From Nonomuraea antri (GTDB lineage Bacteria > Actinomycetota > Actinomycetes > Streptosporangiales > Streptosporangiaceae), in assembly GCF_013283785.1 (NCBI RefSeq), contig NZ_JABCPZ010000047.1, forward strand, positions 1 to 55,161: a stretch of 55,161 bases of DNA. The letters run 5' to 3'. A program made the translations under genes and the position numbers. Below are positions 1-7,672 of the stretch, in pieces; within the stretch, counting starts at the first letter, position 1, and every line of letters starts with the position of its first letter. The notes beneath the pieces are model-generated. The model had not been told where the DNA came from, ran no database searches, and was given only the letters and a program-made list of their open reading frames with translations.

Positions 1-229
1 CCACCAGCAACGCCACGACGGCCCCCCGCCGTCCGCCGCCGCCGCGACGGACGGAACGCAGCGCCAGCCAGCCGATCACCACCGCGCCCAACGCCGCCAC
101 CGCGGCCACGCTCGCCCAGACCCGCGCCGGGGTCCCGATGAAGGTGTCCACCCCCTGGTCGGCGCATTCCGCGGCCGTCGTACAGACCGGCGAGGCCGCC
201 TCGGCGGCAAGTACAAGCAGGACGGACAT
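1..229 (-). CDS. Hypothetical membrane protein, N-terminal part (cut by window edge)
   Basis: Reading leftward from the ATG at 229 gives 76 open codons that run off the window. The product starts MSVLLVLAAEAASPVC, has three cysteines in the first 25 residues, and carries a hydrophobic segment at about residues 38-60 (WASVAAVAALGAVVIGWLAL) followed by Arg/Gly-rich sequence and the start of another hydrophobic stretch. This suggests a small integral membrane protein with a short extracytoplasmic N-terminus. The start is supported by an AAAGGGA ribosome-binding site 6-7 nt upstream. I do not recognise a family, and the C-terminus is not visible. Confidence 0.6.
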   Translation of the reverse strand, partial: MSVLLVLAAEAASPVCTTAAECADQGVDTFIGTPARVWASVAAVAALGAVVIGWLALRSVRRGGGGRRGAVVALLV

Positions 230-330
230 CGAGGATCCCTTTCGGTCGTCGGACGCCCGCGCCGTGGCGGGCTCGCGGGATCGATCATCGCGCCGCCGAG
301 GGTGCCCCGGCCTCGGGCGGCGGATGGCAG

Positions 331-354
331 CGGCTACGCAGTTCTGCGTAGCCG
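331..354. promoter_or_regulatory. Perfect 24-bp palindrome, candidate operator
   Basis: Two 11-bp arms (CGGCTACGCAG and its exact complement) flank a central TT. It lies about 100 bp upstream of the leftward membrane-protein start at 229. Such near-gapless palindromes are typical of dimeric HTH repressor sites. It could instead form a hairpin, but the 2-nt loop is too small for an ideal terminator. The bound regulator is unknown. Confidence 0.35.
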
Positions 355-726
355 GCTCATGCCTCCGTACGCCTGTCGTGGTAGCCGGCCGCGCGTCGTC
401 GGGGGCGGCGACGACGCTGCGGGGATCACGGTGCCGACCCCGTTCGGCGAGTTCCACGCCCGGCCCGGCGTCGCACCGACCGGGCTCCTGGTCACCGGCC
501 TCCCGTCAGGGCATCGAAGCGGACGGGCCGTCCAGCGGGTCGTCACGACAGGCCGCCATCAAGACAGGCGCCCACCGCGTGCGGGTCGAGGGCGGAGTCG
601 CCGTCCGCCACCGCTGGACGGCCGCGACCCGCTGGACGGCCGCAAGGAACTCCACGACGTCCAGGACGCGGTCCTCGAGGAGGTGGCCGAACGCGACGCC
701 GGGAGCTGGTCACGGCGCCGCGCGGG
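355..726. other. Gap without a supported gene
   Basis: Open frames exist here because of the GC content, but none has a ribosome-binding site, a recognisable domain or normal composition; all are Arg-rich. A short stretch near 650-700 on the plus strand (HDVQDAVLEEVAER) looks protein-like and may be a fragment of a decayed gene, but I cannot assign it. Confidence 0.4.
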
Positions 727-1887
727 TCAGTACGACCTCGGCAGACCGAGCACCCGGTGCCCGATGTAGGACAGCACCAGGTTGTTGCTGACCGGCGCGA
801 TCTCCAGCAGCTTGGTCTCGCGGAACTTGCGTTCCACGTCGAACTCGACGGCGAACCCGTTGCCGCCGAACGCGGTCATGGCCGCGTTCGCCGCCGCCCA
901 GGACGCCTGCGAGGCGAGCAGTTTTGCGGTGTTGGCCTCGGCGCCGCACGGCAGGCCGCGGTCGAAGAGCGAGGCCGCGTGGAAGCGCATCAGCGAGGCG
1001 GCCTCCAGCTGGGCGTGCGCCTGGGCGAGGGGGAACTGGACGCCCTGGTTGGCGCCGACCGGCCGGTCGAAGACCTCCCGTCCTGAGGCGTAGGACACCG
1101 CCCGCTCGATGAGGAAGCGGCCGTCGCCCAGTGCCTCCGAGGCGACCAGGACGCGTTCGGCGTTCATCCCGTCGAGGATGCAGCGGAAGCCGTCGCCCTC
1201 CGCGCCGATCAGGTTCTCCGCGGGCAGCCGCAGGTCGTCGATGAACACCTGGTAGGTGTGGTGGGCGGACATCACCGGGATCCGCTGCCACTGCACGCTG
1301 GAACCGGCCTCGCGCAGGTCCACCAGGAAGACCGACAGGCCGTCGGTCTTCCGCGCCACCTCGGCCGCGGGCGTGGTGCGGGCCAGCAGCAGCATCAGGT
1401 CGGAGTAGGCGATCCTGGAGGTGAAGACCTTCTGGCCGGTGATCGTGTAGTGGTCGCCGTCCCGCACCGCCCTCGTGGTGATCTTGGTGGTGTCGGAGCC
1501 CGCGTCGGGCTCGGTGACGCCGAAGGCCTGCAGCCGCAGCTCGCCCGCGGCGATTCCCGGCAGGTAGCGCTTCTTCTGCTCGTCGGTGCCGTGCCGCAGC
1601 AGGGTGCCCATCGTGTACATCTGGGCGTGGCAGGCGCCCGCGTGCCCGCCCGAGCGGTGGATCTCCTCCAGGATGATCCCGGCCTCGGTGATGCCGAGCC
1701 CGCCGCCGCCGTACTGCTCGGGGATGAGCGTGGCCAGCCAGCCGAGCTCGGTCATGAGGCGGACGAACTCCGCGGGGTATTCGTCCTTCGCCTCCAGGTC
1801 GCGCCAGTACTGGCCGGGGAAGCGGGCGCAGACCTCGCGCACGGCGAGCCGGATGGCCTCGTGATCTTCGGAGAGTTGGAAGTCCAT
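727..1887 (-). CDS. Acyl-CoA dehydrogenase
   Basis: 386-residue flavoprotein of the acyl-CoA dehydrogenase family, which makes an alpha,beta-double bond in an acyl-CoA using FAD and passes electrons to ETF. The N-terminal helical domain begins MDFQLSEDHEAIRLAVREV. The middle has the family hallmark QAFGVTEPDAGSDTTKI followed by GQKVFTSRI, and the C-terminus has FGGNGFAVEFDVERKFRETKLLEIAPVSNN, where Glu362 sits at the catalytic-base position. Length is normal for the family. The start was chosen because the domain begins exactly there; the frame stays open upstream to 2076 but that part is not domain-like. It is divergent, 102 bp from the CoA-transferase/lyase/hydratase operon, suggesting a shared pathway. 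Its substrate cannot be read from sequence. Confidence 0.93.
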   Translation of the reverse strand: MDFQLSEDHEAIRLAVREVCARFPGQYWRDLEAKDEYPAEFVRLMTELGWLATLIPEQYGGGGLGITEAGIILEEIHRSGGHAGACHAQMYTMGTLLRHGTDEQKKRYLPGIAAGELRLQAFGVTEPDAGSDTTKITTRAVRDGDHYTITGQKVFTSRIAYSDLMLLLARTTPAAEVARKTDGLSVFLVDLREAGSSVQWQRIPVMSAHHTYQVFIDDLRLPAENLIGAEGDGFRCILDGMNAERVLVASEALGDGRFLIERAVSYASGREVFDRPVGANQGVQFPLAQAHAQLEAASLMRFHAASLFDRGLPCGAEANTAKLLASQASWAAANAAMTAFGGNGFAVEFDVERKFRETKLLEIAPVSNNLVLSYIGHRVLGLPRSY

Positions 1888-1989
1888 GGCTCGGGACTGT
1901 ACGCCATTCGACGAATATGTGTAGCATTCGGGCCAGATCGTGCCGAAAATAGTCGCAGGCCGATCTAAATCCAACTGATTGGAGGTGTG

Positions 1990-3192
1990 ATGCGCACCAA
2001 CCTGCTCAGCGGGGTCCGGGTGCTCGCGGTCGAGCAGTACGGCGCGGCGCCGTTCGGCACCCAGCTCCTGGGACACCTCGGCGCCGAGATCATCAAGATC
2101 GAGCAGCCGGGCGACGGCGACGTGTCACGTTCGGTGGGGCCGCTGTTCCGCGAGGACCTGCCGCGGACCGCGCGCAGCGTGTTCTTCCAGGGGCTCAACA
2201 GCGGCAAGAAGAGCCTCACCCTGAACCTGGCGCACGAGGAGGGCGGCAAGATCCTGGCCGAGCTGGCCGCGGACGCCGACGCGGTGGTGAGCAACCTGCG
2301 CGGCGACGTGCCCGACCGGCTGGGCCTCACCTTCGCCGCGCTGGGCGAGGCCAATCCGCGGATCGTGTGCGGGCACCTCACCGGCTACGGACGGACGGGC
2401 GAGCGCGCGGCCCGTCCCGGCTACGACTACCTGATGCAGGCCGAACTCGGCTACTTCGACCTGACCGGCGAACCCGGCGGCCCGCCGTCCAGGATGGGCA
2501 TCTCCATGATCGACCTGACCGGCGGGGTGATGCTCGCCCTGGCCACGGTCAGCGCCATCCTGCGGGCCCGGGACACCGGCCGGGGCGGCGACGTGGACGT
2601 GAGCCTGTTCGACGTGGCGCTGTTCAGCCTCAACTACCCGGCGCACTGGTACCTGAACGGCGGGCTGCGCACCTCCCGGCTGCCCCGCTCCGCGCACCCG
2701 TCGCTCACCCCGTGCCAGAGCTACCGCACCGCAGACGGCTGGATCTACCTGATGTGCAACAAGGAGAAGTTCTGGCCGGCGCTGTGCGAGCGGATCGGCC
2801 GGCCCGAGTGGGCCGACGATCGGAGGTTCAGCACGTTCGCCGACCGGCTGACGTCCAGGGACGAGCTGACCGTGCTGCTGGACCGGGAGCTGTCGGCGCG
2901 CACCACCGCCGAGTGGCTGGCGGTGTTCGGCGACGCGGTGCCCGCGGCGCCCATCCTGACGCTGCCGCAGGCCATGGACAGCCACATCGTCGCGGACGGC
3001 GACCGGATCGAACAGGTCGACGTCGGCCAGGGATCCGCCCTGCGCCTGCTGGCCGGCCCGATCAGGACGGACGGCCCGTCGCGGCGGCCCACCCGCGCCC
3101 CGGCCCTCGGCGAGCAGACCGACGAACTGCTCACCGCGCTGGGCAGGACGACGGCCGAGATCGGCGCGTTGCGCGCGCTGGGGGTCATATGA
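1990..3192 (+). CDS. CaiB/BaiF family III CoA-transferase
   Basis: 400-residue family III (formyl-CoA transferase-like) enzyme that moves CoA between carboxylates through an aspartyl-CoA thioester. Visible hallmarks are GVRVLAVEQYGAAPFGTQLLGHLGAEIIKIE at the N-terminus, SLTLNL at about 76-81, and the nucleophile region GISMIDLTGGVML with Asp175 as the likely catalytic residue, then GRGGDVDVSLFDVALFSL. GGAGG at 1981-1985 fits the ATG at 1990 better than the GTG at 1987. The stop overlaps the ATG of the CitE-type lyase by 4 nt, so the two are translationally coupled. With the lyase and MaoC hydratase it probably activates a C4/C5 dicarboxylate such as mesaconate, itaconate or citramalate; that substrate is inference. 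Confidence 0.92.
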   Translation: MRTNLLSGVRVLAVEQYGAAPFGTQLLGHLGAEIIKIEQPGDGDVSRSVGPLFREDLPRTARSVFFQGLNSGKKSLTLNLAHEEGGKILAELAADADAVVSNLRGDVPDRLGLTFAALGEANPRIVCGHLTGYGRTGERAARPGYDYLMQAELGYFDLTGEPGGPPSRMGISMIDLTGGVMLALATVSAILRARDTGRGGDVDVSLFDVALFSLNYPAHWYLNGGLRTSRLPRSAHPSLTPCQSYRTADGWIYLMCNKEKFWPALCERIGRPEWADDRRFSTFADRLTSRDELTVLLDRELSARTTAEWLAVFGDAVPAAPILTLPQAMDSHIVADGDRIEQVDVGQGSALRLLAGPIRTDGPSRRPTRAPALGEQTDELLTALGRTTAEIGALRALGVI

Positions 3193-4025
3193 GCGGGGGC
3201 GCCGGCGCCGCCCGGGTGATCCTGTTCGTGCCCGGCGACCGGCCGGAGCGCATCGGGCGCGCGCCGGCCGCGGGAGCCGACGCGGTGGTGGTCGACCTGG
3301 AGGACTCGGTCGCCCCCGCCGCCAAGCCGGCCGCCCGCCAGGCGGCCGTGAACGTCGTCGAGACCCACCGCACCGCGCCCGTCGGGGTGCGGATCAACGC
3401 CCTGACGACCCCGGAGGGCATCCGCGACCTCGCCGCGCTGCTCGACGCGGCCGCCCCACCGGATTTCGTCATCCTGCCGAAGGTCGAGTCGGCGGCCGAG
3501 GCCCGGCTGTGCGCCCGGGTGCTGGGCGGCCCGGACTGGCCCGGCGAGCTGATCTGCAGCATCGAGTCCGGGCAGGGCCTGGAACGGGCGGCGGAGATCG
3601 CCGCCGCCGACCCCCACGTGGCCGCGCTCGGGTTCGGCGGCGCCGACCTGGCCGAGTCGCTGGGCGCCGAAGCCGCGTGGGAGCCGATGATGCCCGCGCG
3701 GGCCCGCCTGGTGTGGGCCGCGGCGGCGGCCGGGATCCGCGCGCTGGACATGCCCTGCCTCGACCTCGACTCCGCCGACGTGCTCGACGAGGAGTGCCGG
3801 CGCGCCCGGGCGATGGGGTTCACCGGCAAGTTCGCCGTCCACCCCAAGCAGGTGGACGCCGTCCGGCGGGCCTTCACGCCGACCGCGCGGCAGGTCGCCG
3901 ACGCGCACGCGCTGCTGCGGGCGGCCGCGGGCGGCGGGGCCGTCCGCTTCCGCGGGCAGATGGTCGACGCCGCCGTGATGCGCCGCGCACGGCGCGTCAT
4001 CGACCGCGCGGGAGGTGAGTCGTGA
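3189..4025 (+). CDS. CitE-like (HpcH/HpaI superfamily) acyl-CoA lyase
   Basis: 278-residue TIM-barrel enzyme of the citrate-lyase-beta/malyl-CoA-lyase/citramalyl-CoA-lyase group, which does Mg-dependent retro-Claisen cleavage of 3-hydroxyacyl-CoAs. Visible motifs are the N-terminal strand RVILFVPGDRPERI, DAVVVDLEDSVAP (metal and CoA region, residues 31-43), VRIN with Arg68, IESGQGL with the metal ligand Glu126, GGADLAESLG with Asp153, and HPKQ near residue 218. ATG overlaps the CoA-transferase stop (ATGA), and its TGA overlaps the GTG of the MaoC gene. Length fits the short stand-alone CitE subgroup, not the trimeric citrate lyase, whose alpha and gamma subunits are absent. A (citra)malyl-CoA-type substrate is likely from context. 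Confidence 0.9.
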   Translation: MSGGAGAARVILFVPGDRPERIGRAPAAGADAVVVDLEDSVAPAAKPAARQAAVNVVETHRTAPVGVRINALTTPEGIRDLAALLDAAAPPDFVILPKVESAAEARLCARVLGGPDWPGELICSIESGQGLERAAEIAAADPHVAALGFGGADLAESLGAEAAWEPMMPARARLVWAAAAAGIRALDMPCLDLDSADVLDEECRRARAMGFTGKFAVHPKQVDAVRRAFTPTARQVADAHALLRAAAGGGAVRFRGQMVDAAVMRRARRVIDRAGGES

Positions 4026-5071
4026 CGTTCCCCGCCTACTACCTGCTCGGTCCCGGCCGGTACGCCGAGCGGTTCGGGCTGGACTTCGAGGACTTCGCCC
4101 CGGGGCAGCGGTTCCGGCACCGGCCGGGGGTCACCCTGTCCCAGCAGGACAACACCGAGCACGCGCTGGACACGATGAACTCCGCGATGCTGCACTTCGA
4201 CGCCGCCTACGCCGGGCACACCGCGTGGGGCAGGCCGCTGATGGTCAGCACGCTCACCGCGCAGCGGGTCATGGGCCTGTGCGCCAAGACGTTCGCCCGG
4301 CGCCGCAGGGTGCCGGGGTTCGAGGAGATCAGCCTGCGCACCCCGGTGTTCGGCGGCGACACCCTGTACGCCGAGTCGGAGATCCTCGCCGTGGAGCCTG
4401 GCGACGATCCTGACCTCGGGGTCGTGCGGGTGCGCACCCGCGGGCTGAACGCCTCCGGCGCCGAGGTGATCGAGCTGCGTTACCGCGTGGAGATCCACCG
4501 CCGGGGACGCGGCCCGGACGCCGATCCCGGCGGCCCGCCGGTGGCCGAGCCGCGCTTCGCCGTCTACGACCTGGTGGACGGTGACCTGCGGGAGCGGTTC
4601 GGCCTGTTCTTCGAGGACTGCCTGCCCGGTGAGCGGTTCGTCCACCACCCCGGCTACACCTTCCTGCGCGAGGAGGCGATCGCGCAGGCCCGCAGATCGA
4701 TGGAGCTCGCGCCGCGCTTCCACGACCTGGAGTGGGCCGAGCGGCATCTGGACGGGCCGCCGCTGATCGCCGAGACGTTCGTGCTGGCCGCGGCCACGAC
4801 CGCCGCCACGCGCACCTTCGGCCGGGTGGTGGCCAACCTCGGCTGGTACGACATCGAGCTGCCGGTCCCGGTGCGCGCGGGCGACACCGTACGGGCCGAG
4901 TCGGAGATCCTCGACGCGCGGCCGTCGAGATCGCGGCCCGGCGAGGGCGTCCTGTCGGTGGCCACCTGGGCGGTGAACCAGCACGGCGAACGGGTGCTGT
5001 CGTTCCGGCGCACCCTGCTGGTGCACCGCCGGGGCGCGGATGGCCCGTACGGCCCGGCCGGCTACGGGTAG
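4022..5071 (+). CDS. Double-hotdog MaoC-like enoyl-CoA hydratase
   Basis: 349-residue protein with two MaoC/hotdog domains, about residues 15-160 and 185-340, each opening with a similar block (RFGLDFEDFAPGQRFRHRPG and RFGLFFEDCLPGERFVHHPG). The first keeps the hydratase-type stretch HFDAAYAGHTAWGRPLMVS; the second looks like a structural half. Known relatives of this size and arrangement hydrate mesaconyl-CoA or similar branched unsaturated acyl-CoAs. GTG start, preceded by GGGAGGTGAG and overlapping the lyase stop (GTGA). Last gene of the operon, ending 16 nt from the convergent Lrp-type regulator. A mesaconyl- or itaconyl-CoA hydratase role fits the neighbours but is not proven. Confidence 0.87.
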   Translation: MTFPAYYLLGPGRYAERFGLDFEDFAPGQRFRHRPGVTLSQQDNTEHALDTMNSAMLHFDAAYAGHTAWGRPLMVSTLTAQRVMGLCAKTFARRRRVPGFEEISLRTPVFGGDTLYAESEILAVEPGDDPDLGVVRVRTRGLNASGAEVIELRYRVEIHRRGRGPDADPGGPPVAEPRFAVYDLVDGDLRERFGLFFEDCLPGERFVHHPGYTFLREEAIAQARRSMELAPRFHDLEWAERHLDGPPLIAETFVLAAATTAATRTFGRVVANLGWYDIELPVPVRAGDTVRAESEILDARPSRSRPGEGVLSVATWAVNQHGERVLSFRRTLLVHRRGADGPYGPAGYG

Positions 5072-5087
5072 GCGGCGGGCTGCACGG

Positions 5088-6167
5088 CTACAGGCGGGAC
5101 TGGTCGCGGTGCGTCATCGCGGGCGGCCACGGATATCTGACCTTGTAGATCGACAGGAAGACCAGGGTCTCCACGCCGCGCACGCCCGGGATCGTGCGGA
5201 TCCGGTCGGTCACCAGCCGGTGCAGGCGTTCGCCGTCCAGGTGGCCGACCTCCGCCATCAGGTCGAAGCCGCCCGCCGTGGCGACCAGCCAGTCGACCTC
5301 GTCCACCCGCGCGATCGCCGCGGCGATCGCGTCCAGGTCGCCCTCACAGTGCAGGCCGAGGGCGGCGCGGCGCAGCAGCCCCGCCGCCTTCGGGTTGACG
5401 ATGGCCGCGATCTTGATGACGCCCGTGTCGATCAGGCGGGCCACCCGCTGCCTGGTCGGCGCGAGGCTGAGCCCGGCCGCCTCTGCGATGCGGCCGTAGG
5501 TGCGGCGGCCGTCCTGCTGCAGCTCGGCGATGATCCGCCGGTCGATCTCGTCGAGGGTGACCTCCTCGCCGCCGCCGGTGAGCGCCGGCGGGACCGGGGA
5601 GCAGCGCCGGGCGCCGCCCGGCTCGTCCGGCACCCGGCGGCCCGAGCCGGGCGGCCAGGAGTAGGAGGCCTTGAACAGGTTGAGGTAGAGGAGGGTCTCG
5701 ACCTCGCGCACCCCGGGGATCACCCGGATCCGATCGGTGAGCAGCGCGTACAGGTGCTGCTCGTCCACGCAGCGCAGCTCGGCCATCAGGTCGTGGCGGC
5801 CGGCGGTGGCGACCAGCCAGTCGACCTCGTCCACCTGCGCGATCGCCGCGGCGATCGCGTCCAGGTCGCCCTCGCAGCGCAGCCCGACCGCGACCCGCAG
5901 CCGGAACCCGAACGCGCCCGGGTTGGTGATGGCCACGATCTCGATGAGCCCGAACCTGGTCAGGCGGGCCACCCGCTGCCGGGCCGGCGCCTCGGTGAGC
6001 CCGACCGCCTCCGCGATGCGGCCGTAGGTGCGGCGGCCGTCCTGCTGCAGCTCGGCGATGATCCGCCGGTCGATCTCGTCCAGCACGGGCGCGTCCCGTG
6101 GTTCACGGCTGTCGGGGAGCACATCGGTCACCCGGCAATCGAAGCATGTCGGCGGCCCTCCTGCCAC
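5088..6167 (-). CDS. Tandem-fused double Lrp/AsnC-family regulator
   Basis: 359 residues containing two complete Lrp/AsnC units, each with an HTH (DEIDRRIIAELQQDGRRTYG at about 29 and again 176 residues later) followed by an RAM/AsnC effector domain (DAIAAAIAQVDEVDWLVATAG and DAIAAAIARVDEVDWLVATAG). A normal member is about 150 residues with one unit. Lrp proteins bind DNA as dimers or octamers and often sense amino acids; here a dimer-like unit is encoded in one chain. It is divergent from the PLP decarboxylase at 6260, the classic arrangement for local Lrp control of an amino-acid gene. The GTG at 6167 is the outermost start; GTGs at 6131 or 6086 are possible because the first HTH begins only at residue 29. 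Confidence 0.9.
   Translation of the reverse strand: MAGGPPTCFDCRVTDVLPDSREPRDAPVLDEIDRRIIAELQQDGRRTYGRIAEAVGLTEAPARQRVARLTRFGLIEIVAITNPGAFGFRLRVAVGLRCEGDLDAIAAAIAQVDEVDWLVATAGRHDLMAELRCVDEQHLYALLTDRIRVIPGVREVETLLYLNLFKASYSWPPGSGRRVPDEPGGARRCSPVPPALTGGGEEVTLDEIDRRIIAELQQDGRRTYGRIAEAAGLSLAPTRQRVARLIDTGVIKIAAIVNPKAAGLLRRAALGLHCEGDLDAIAAAIARVDEVDWLVATAGGFDLMAEVGHLDGERLHRLVTDRIRTIPGVRGVETLVFLSIYKVRYPWPPAMTHRDQSRL
5281..6080. repeat. Intragenic tandem duplication, 528-nt period
   Basis: Within the double Lrp gene, 5485-5552 and 6013-6080 are identical over 68 nt, and 5281-5345 and 5809-5873 match with a single difference over 65 nt, all at the same 528-nt offset (176 codons). The remainder of the two halves has diverged. 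The pattern suggests an in-frame tandem duplication whose HTH and effector-core segments were kept identical, either by recency or by gene conversion. Confidence 0.85.
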
Positions 6168-6206
6168 ATCGCCCCGCTTCAGCGAAAATGCTAGGTAGCG
6201 TCCATG

Positions 6207-6252
6207 CTTTCTTTAAGAAAGAGTTGCTTGATGATGTTCACTCAACTATTTT
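6207..6252 (+). promoter_or_regulatory. AT-rich palindrome and promoter of the PLP decarboxylase
   Basis: An AT-rich island in otherwise GC-rich DNA. CTTTCTT (6207-6213) and AAGAAAG (6215-6221) form a perfect inverted repeat around one base, a plausible Lrp-type operator. Just downstream TTGCTT (6224-6229) and TATTTT (6247-6252) are spaced by 17 nt like a -35/-10 pair. The predicted transcription start is about 6259-6260, i.e. at the ATG, so the decarboxylase mRNA may be leaderless. Confidence 0.45.
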
Positions 6253-6259
6253 CACCAGC

Positions 6260-7672
6260 ATGAGCGATTCGTACGACTCCGAAGCGGTAGCGCTGTCGGA
6301 CGGCATGCTCCGCCGCGAGGCCGGCCGCCTGCTGATCGAGGACGTGCCGGTGGACGTCCTGGTCGAGCGGTACTCCGCGCCGTTGTTCGTGATCTCGGAG
6401 TCCGCCCTGCGCCGGCGGGCCCGCCGCATCCGCGCCGCCTTCGAGCGGGTCTGGCGCCACGGGGAGGTGCACGTCCTGCCGGCGGTCAAGGCCAACCCCG
6501 TCGTCGCGGTGCAGCGCGTCCTCGCGCAGGAGGGCCTCGGCGCCGACCTGGTCGGCGCCGGCGAGCTGGAGGTCGCGGTCAGGGCCGGGATCGACCCCGC
6601 CCTGATCTCACTCAACGGCACCGCCAAGGACTACGCCACGATCGAGCGCGCCGTCGCGCTCGGCGCCCGCGTCACCGTCGACGACGTACGCGAGATCGAA
6701 CTCGCCGTGATGGCGGCCCGCGCCACCGGCAGGCAGGCCGACCTGCGGGTACGGCTGCGACCCCACTTCGAGACCGACGCCCGCATGCAGGCCTTCGGCG
6801 TGCCGATCAACGACATCTACGGCACCTACAAGTCGGGACTCCCCCACGACGACCTGGCCGCGGCCGGCCAGGCGCTGTCCGCGCCGGAGCTGCGGGTCAG
6901 CGGCGCGATGATGCACATGGGCCGCTACACCACCGACCTGTCGGTCATCGGCGGGTACGCCGGGCGGTTCGGCGAGCTGATCGCCGAGGTGTCGCAGCTG
7001 TGGGACGGCTGGACGCCGCGCACCATCGACGTCGGCGGCGGGTTCGCGCCGCAGGTCGACGGGTTCGGCCGCGCCGACCCGGACTTCGTGCCACCGGACC
7101 CGACGCCGATCGAACGCTACGCCGAGGTCGTCTGCGAGAACCTGGCCGAGGGCCTGGCCCGCGGCGGCGTCGACCCGCGGGGCCGTGTCCTGGAGGTCGA
7201 GCCGGGCCGCGCGCTGTTCGGACCGTGCGGCATCCACGTGGCGACCCTGCTCAACGTCAAGCGGCAGACCCGGCCCTTCCCCTTCACCTGGTACGAGACC
7301 GACACCAGCCAGCTGTTCCTGTCGGAGATCCCCGACGAGGCCGCCCGCCCGCCGGTCATCCCCGTGCACCTCCCCGGGGCCGGCGGCCTGGCCGAGGTCC
7401 GCGTCGTCGGCCGCTCCTGCATGTCCGACGTGCTCGCCCGCACCGCCGCGCTGCCCGTCATGCGCCCCGGCGACCTGCTCGCCTTCTGCTTCACCGGCGC
7501 CTACAACGACGCGAACGCCAGCAACCTCAACCTGCTGCCCAGGCCGGCCACCGTACTGGTGAACGGCGACCAGGCCCACCTGGTACGGCGGGCCGAGAAC
7601 ATCGGCGACCTGCTCGCCCGCGACACCCTCCCCGACCACCTCCGCCACCCGATCGCAGGAGCCGCCCGATGA
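6260..7672 (+). CDS. PLP-dependent fold-type III decarboxylase (DAP/ornithine decarboxylase-like)
   Basis: 470-residue member of the alanine-racemase-fold decarboxylases (LysA/NspC/ODC group). Lys77 in HVLPAVKANPV is the expected PLP Schiff-base lysine; DVGGGF (257-262) and EPGRAL (314-319) bind the PLP phosphate; Cys387 in RSCMSDVL is the conserved catalytic Cys-x-x-Asp; Tyr415 in GAYNDANASN completes the site. It should decarboxylate a basic or acidic amino acid or an amino-acid conjugate. It is not necessarily diaminopimelate decarboxylase, because it sits with a VOC protein and a private Lrp-type regulator instead of lysine genes. The ATG at 6260 has no good ribosome-binding site but lies at the predicted transcription start; in-frame upstream ATGs are not domain-like. 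The stop overlaps the next gene by 4 nt. Confidence 0.88.
   Translation: MSDSYDSEAVALSDGMLRREAGRLLIEDVPVDVLVERYSAPLFVISESALRRRARRIRAAFERVWRHGEVHVLPAVKANPVVAVQRVLAQEGLGADLVGAGELEVAVRAGIDPALISLNGTAKDYATIERAVALGARVTVDDVREIELAVMAARATGRQADLRVRLRPHFETDARMQAFGVPINDIYGTYKSGLPHDDLAAAGQALSAPELRVSGAMMHMGRYTTDLSVIGGYAGRFGELIAEVSQLWDGWTPRTIDVGGGFAPQVDGFGRADPDFVPPDPTPIERYAEVVCENLAEGLARGGVDPRGRVLEVEPGRALFGPCGIHVATLLNVKRQTRPFPFTWYETDTSQLFLSEIPDEAARPPVIPVHLPGAGGLAEVRVVGRSCMSDVLARTAALPVMRPGDLLAFCFTGAYNDANASNLNLLPRPATVLVNGDQAHLVRRAENIGDLLARDTLPDHLRHPIAGAAR

Noticed and set aside
3185..5026. 613-codon leftward frame opposite the CitE and MaoC genes
   Set aside because: Shadow of two well-supported coupled genes; no ribosome-binding site or domain.
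5281..6080. Possible mobile element because of long identical DNA blocks
   Set aside because: The identical blocks lie in phase inside one ORF at a constant 528-nt offset; this is gene duplication, with no transposase or terminal repeats.
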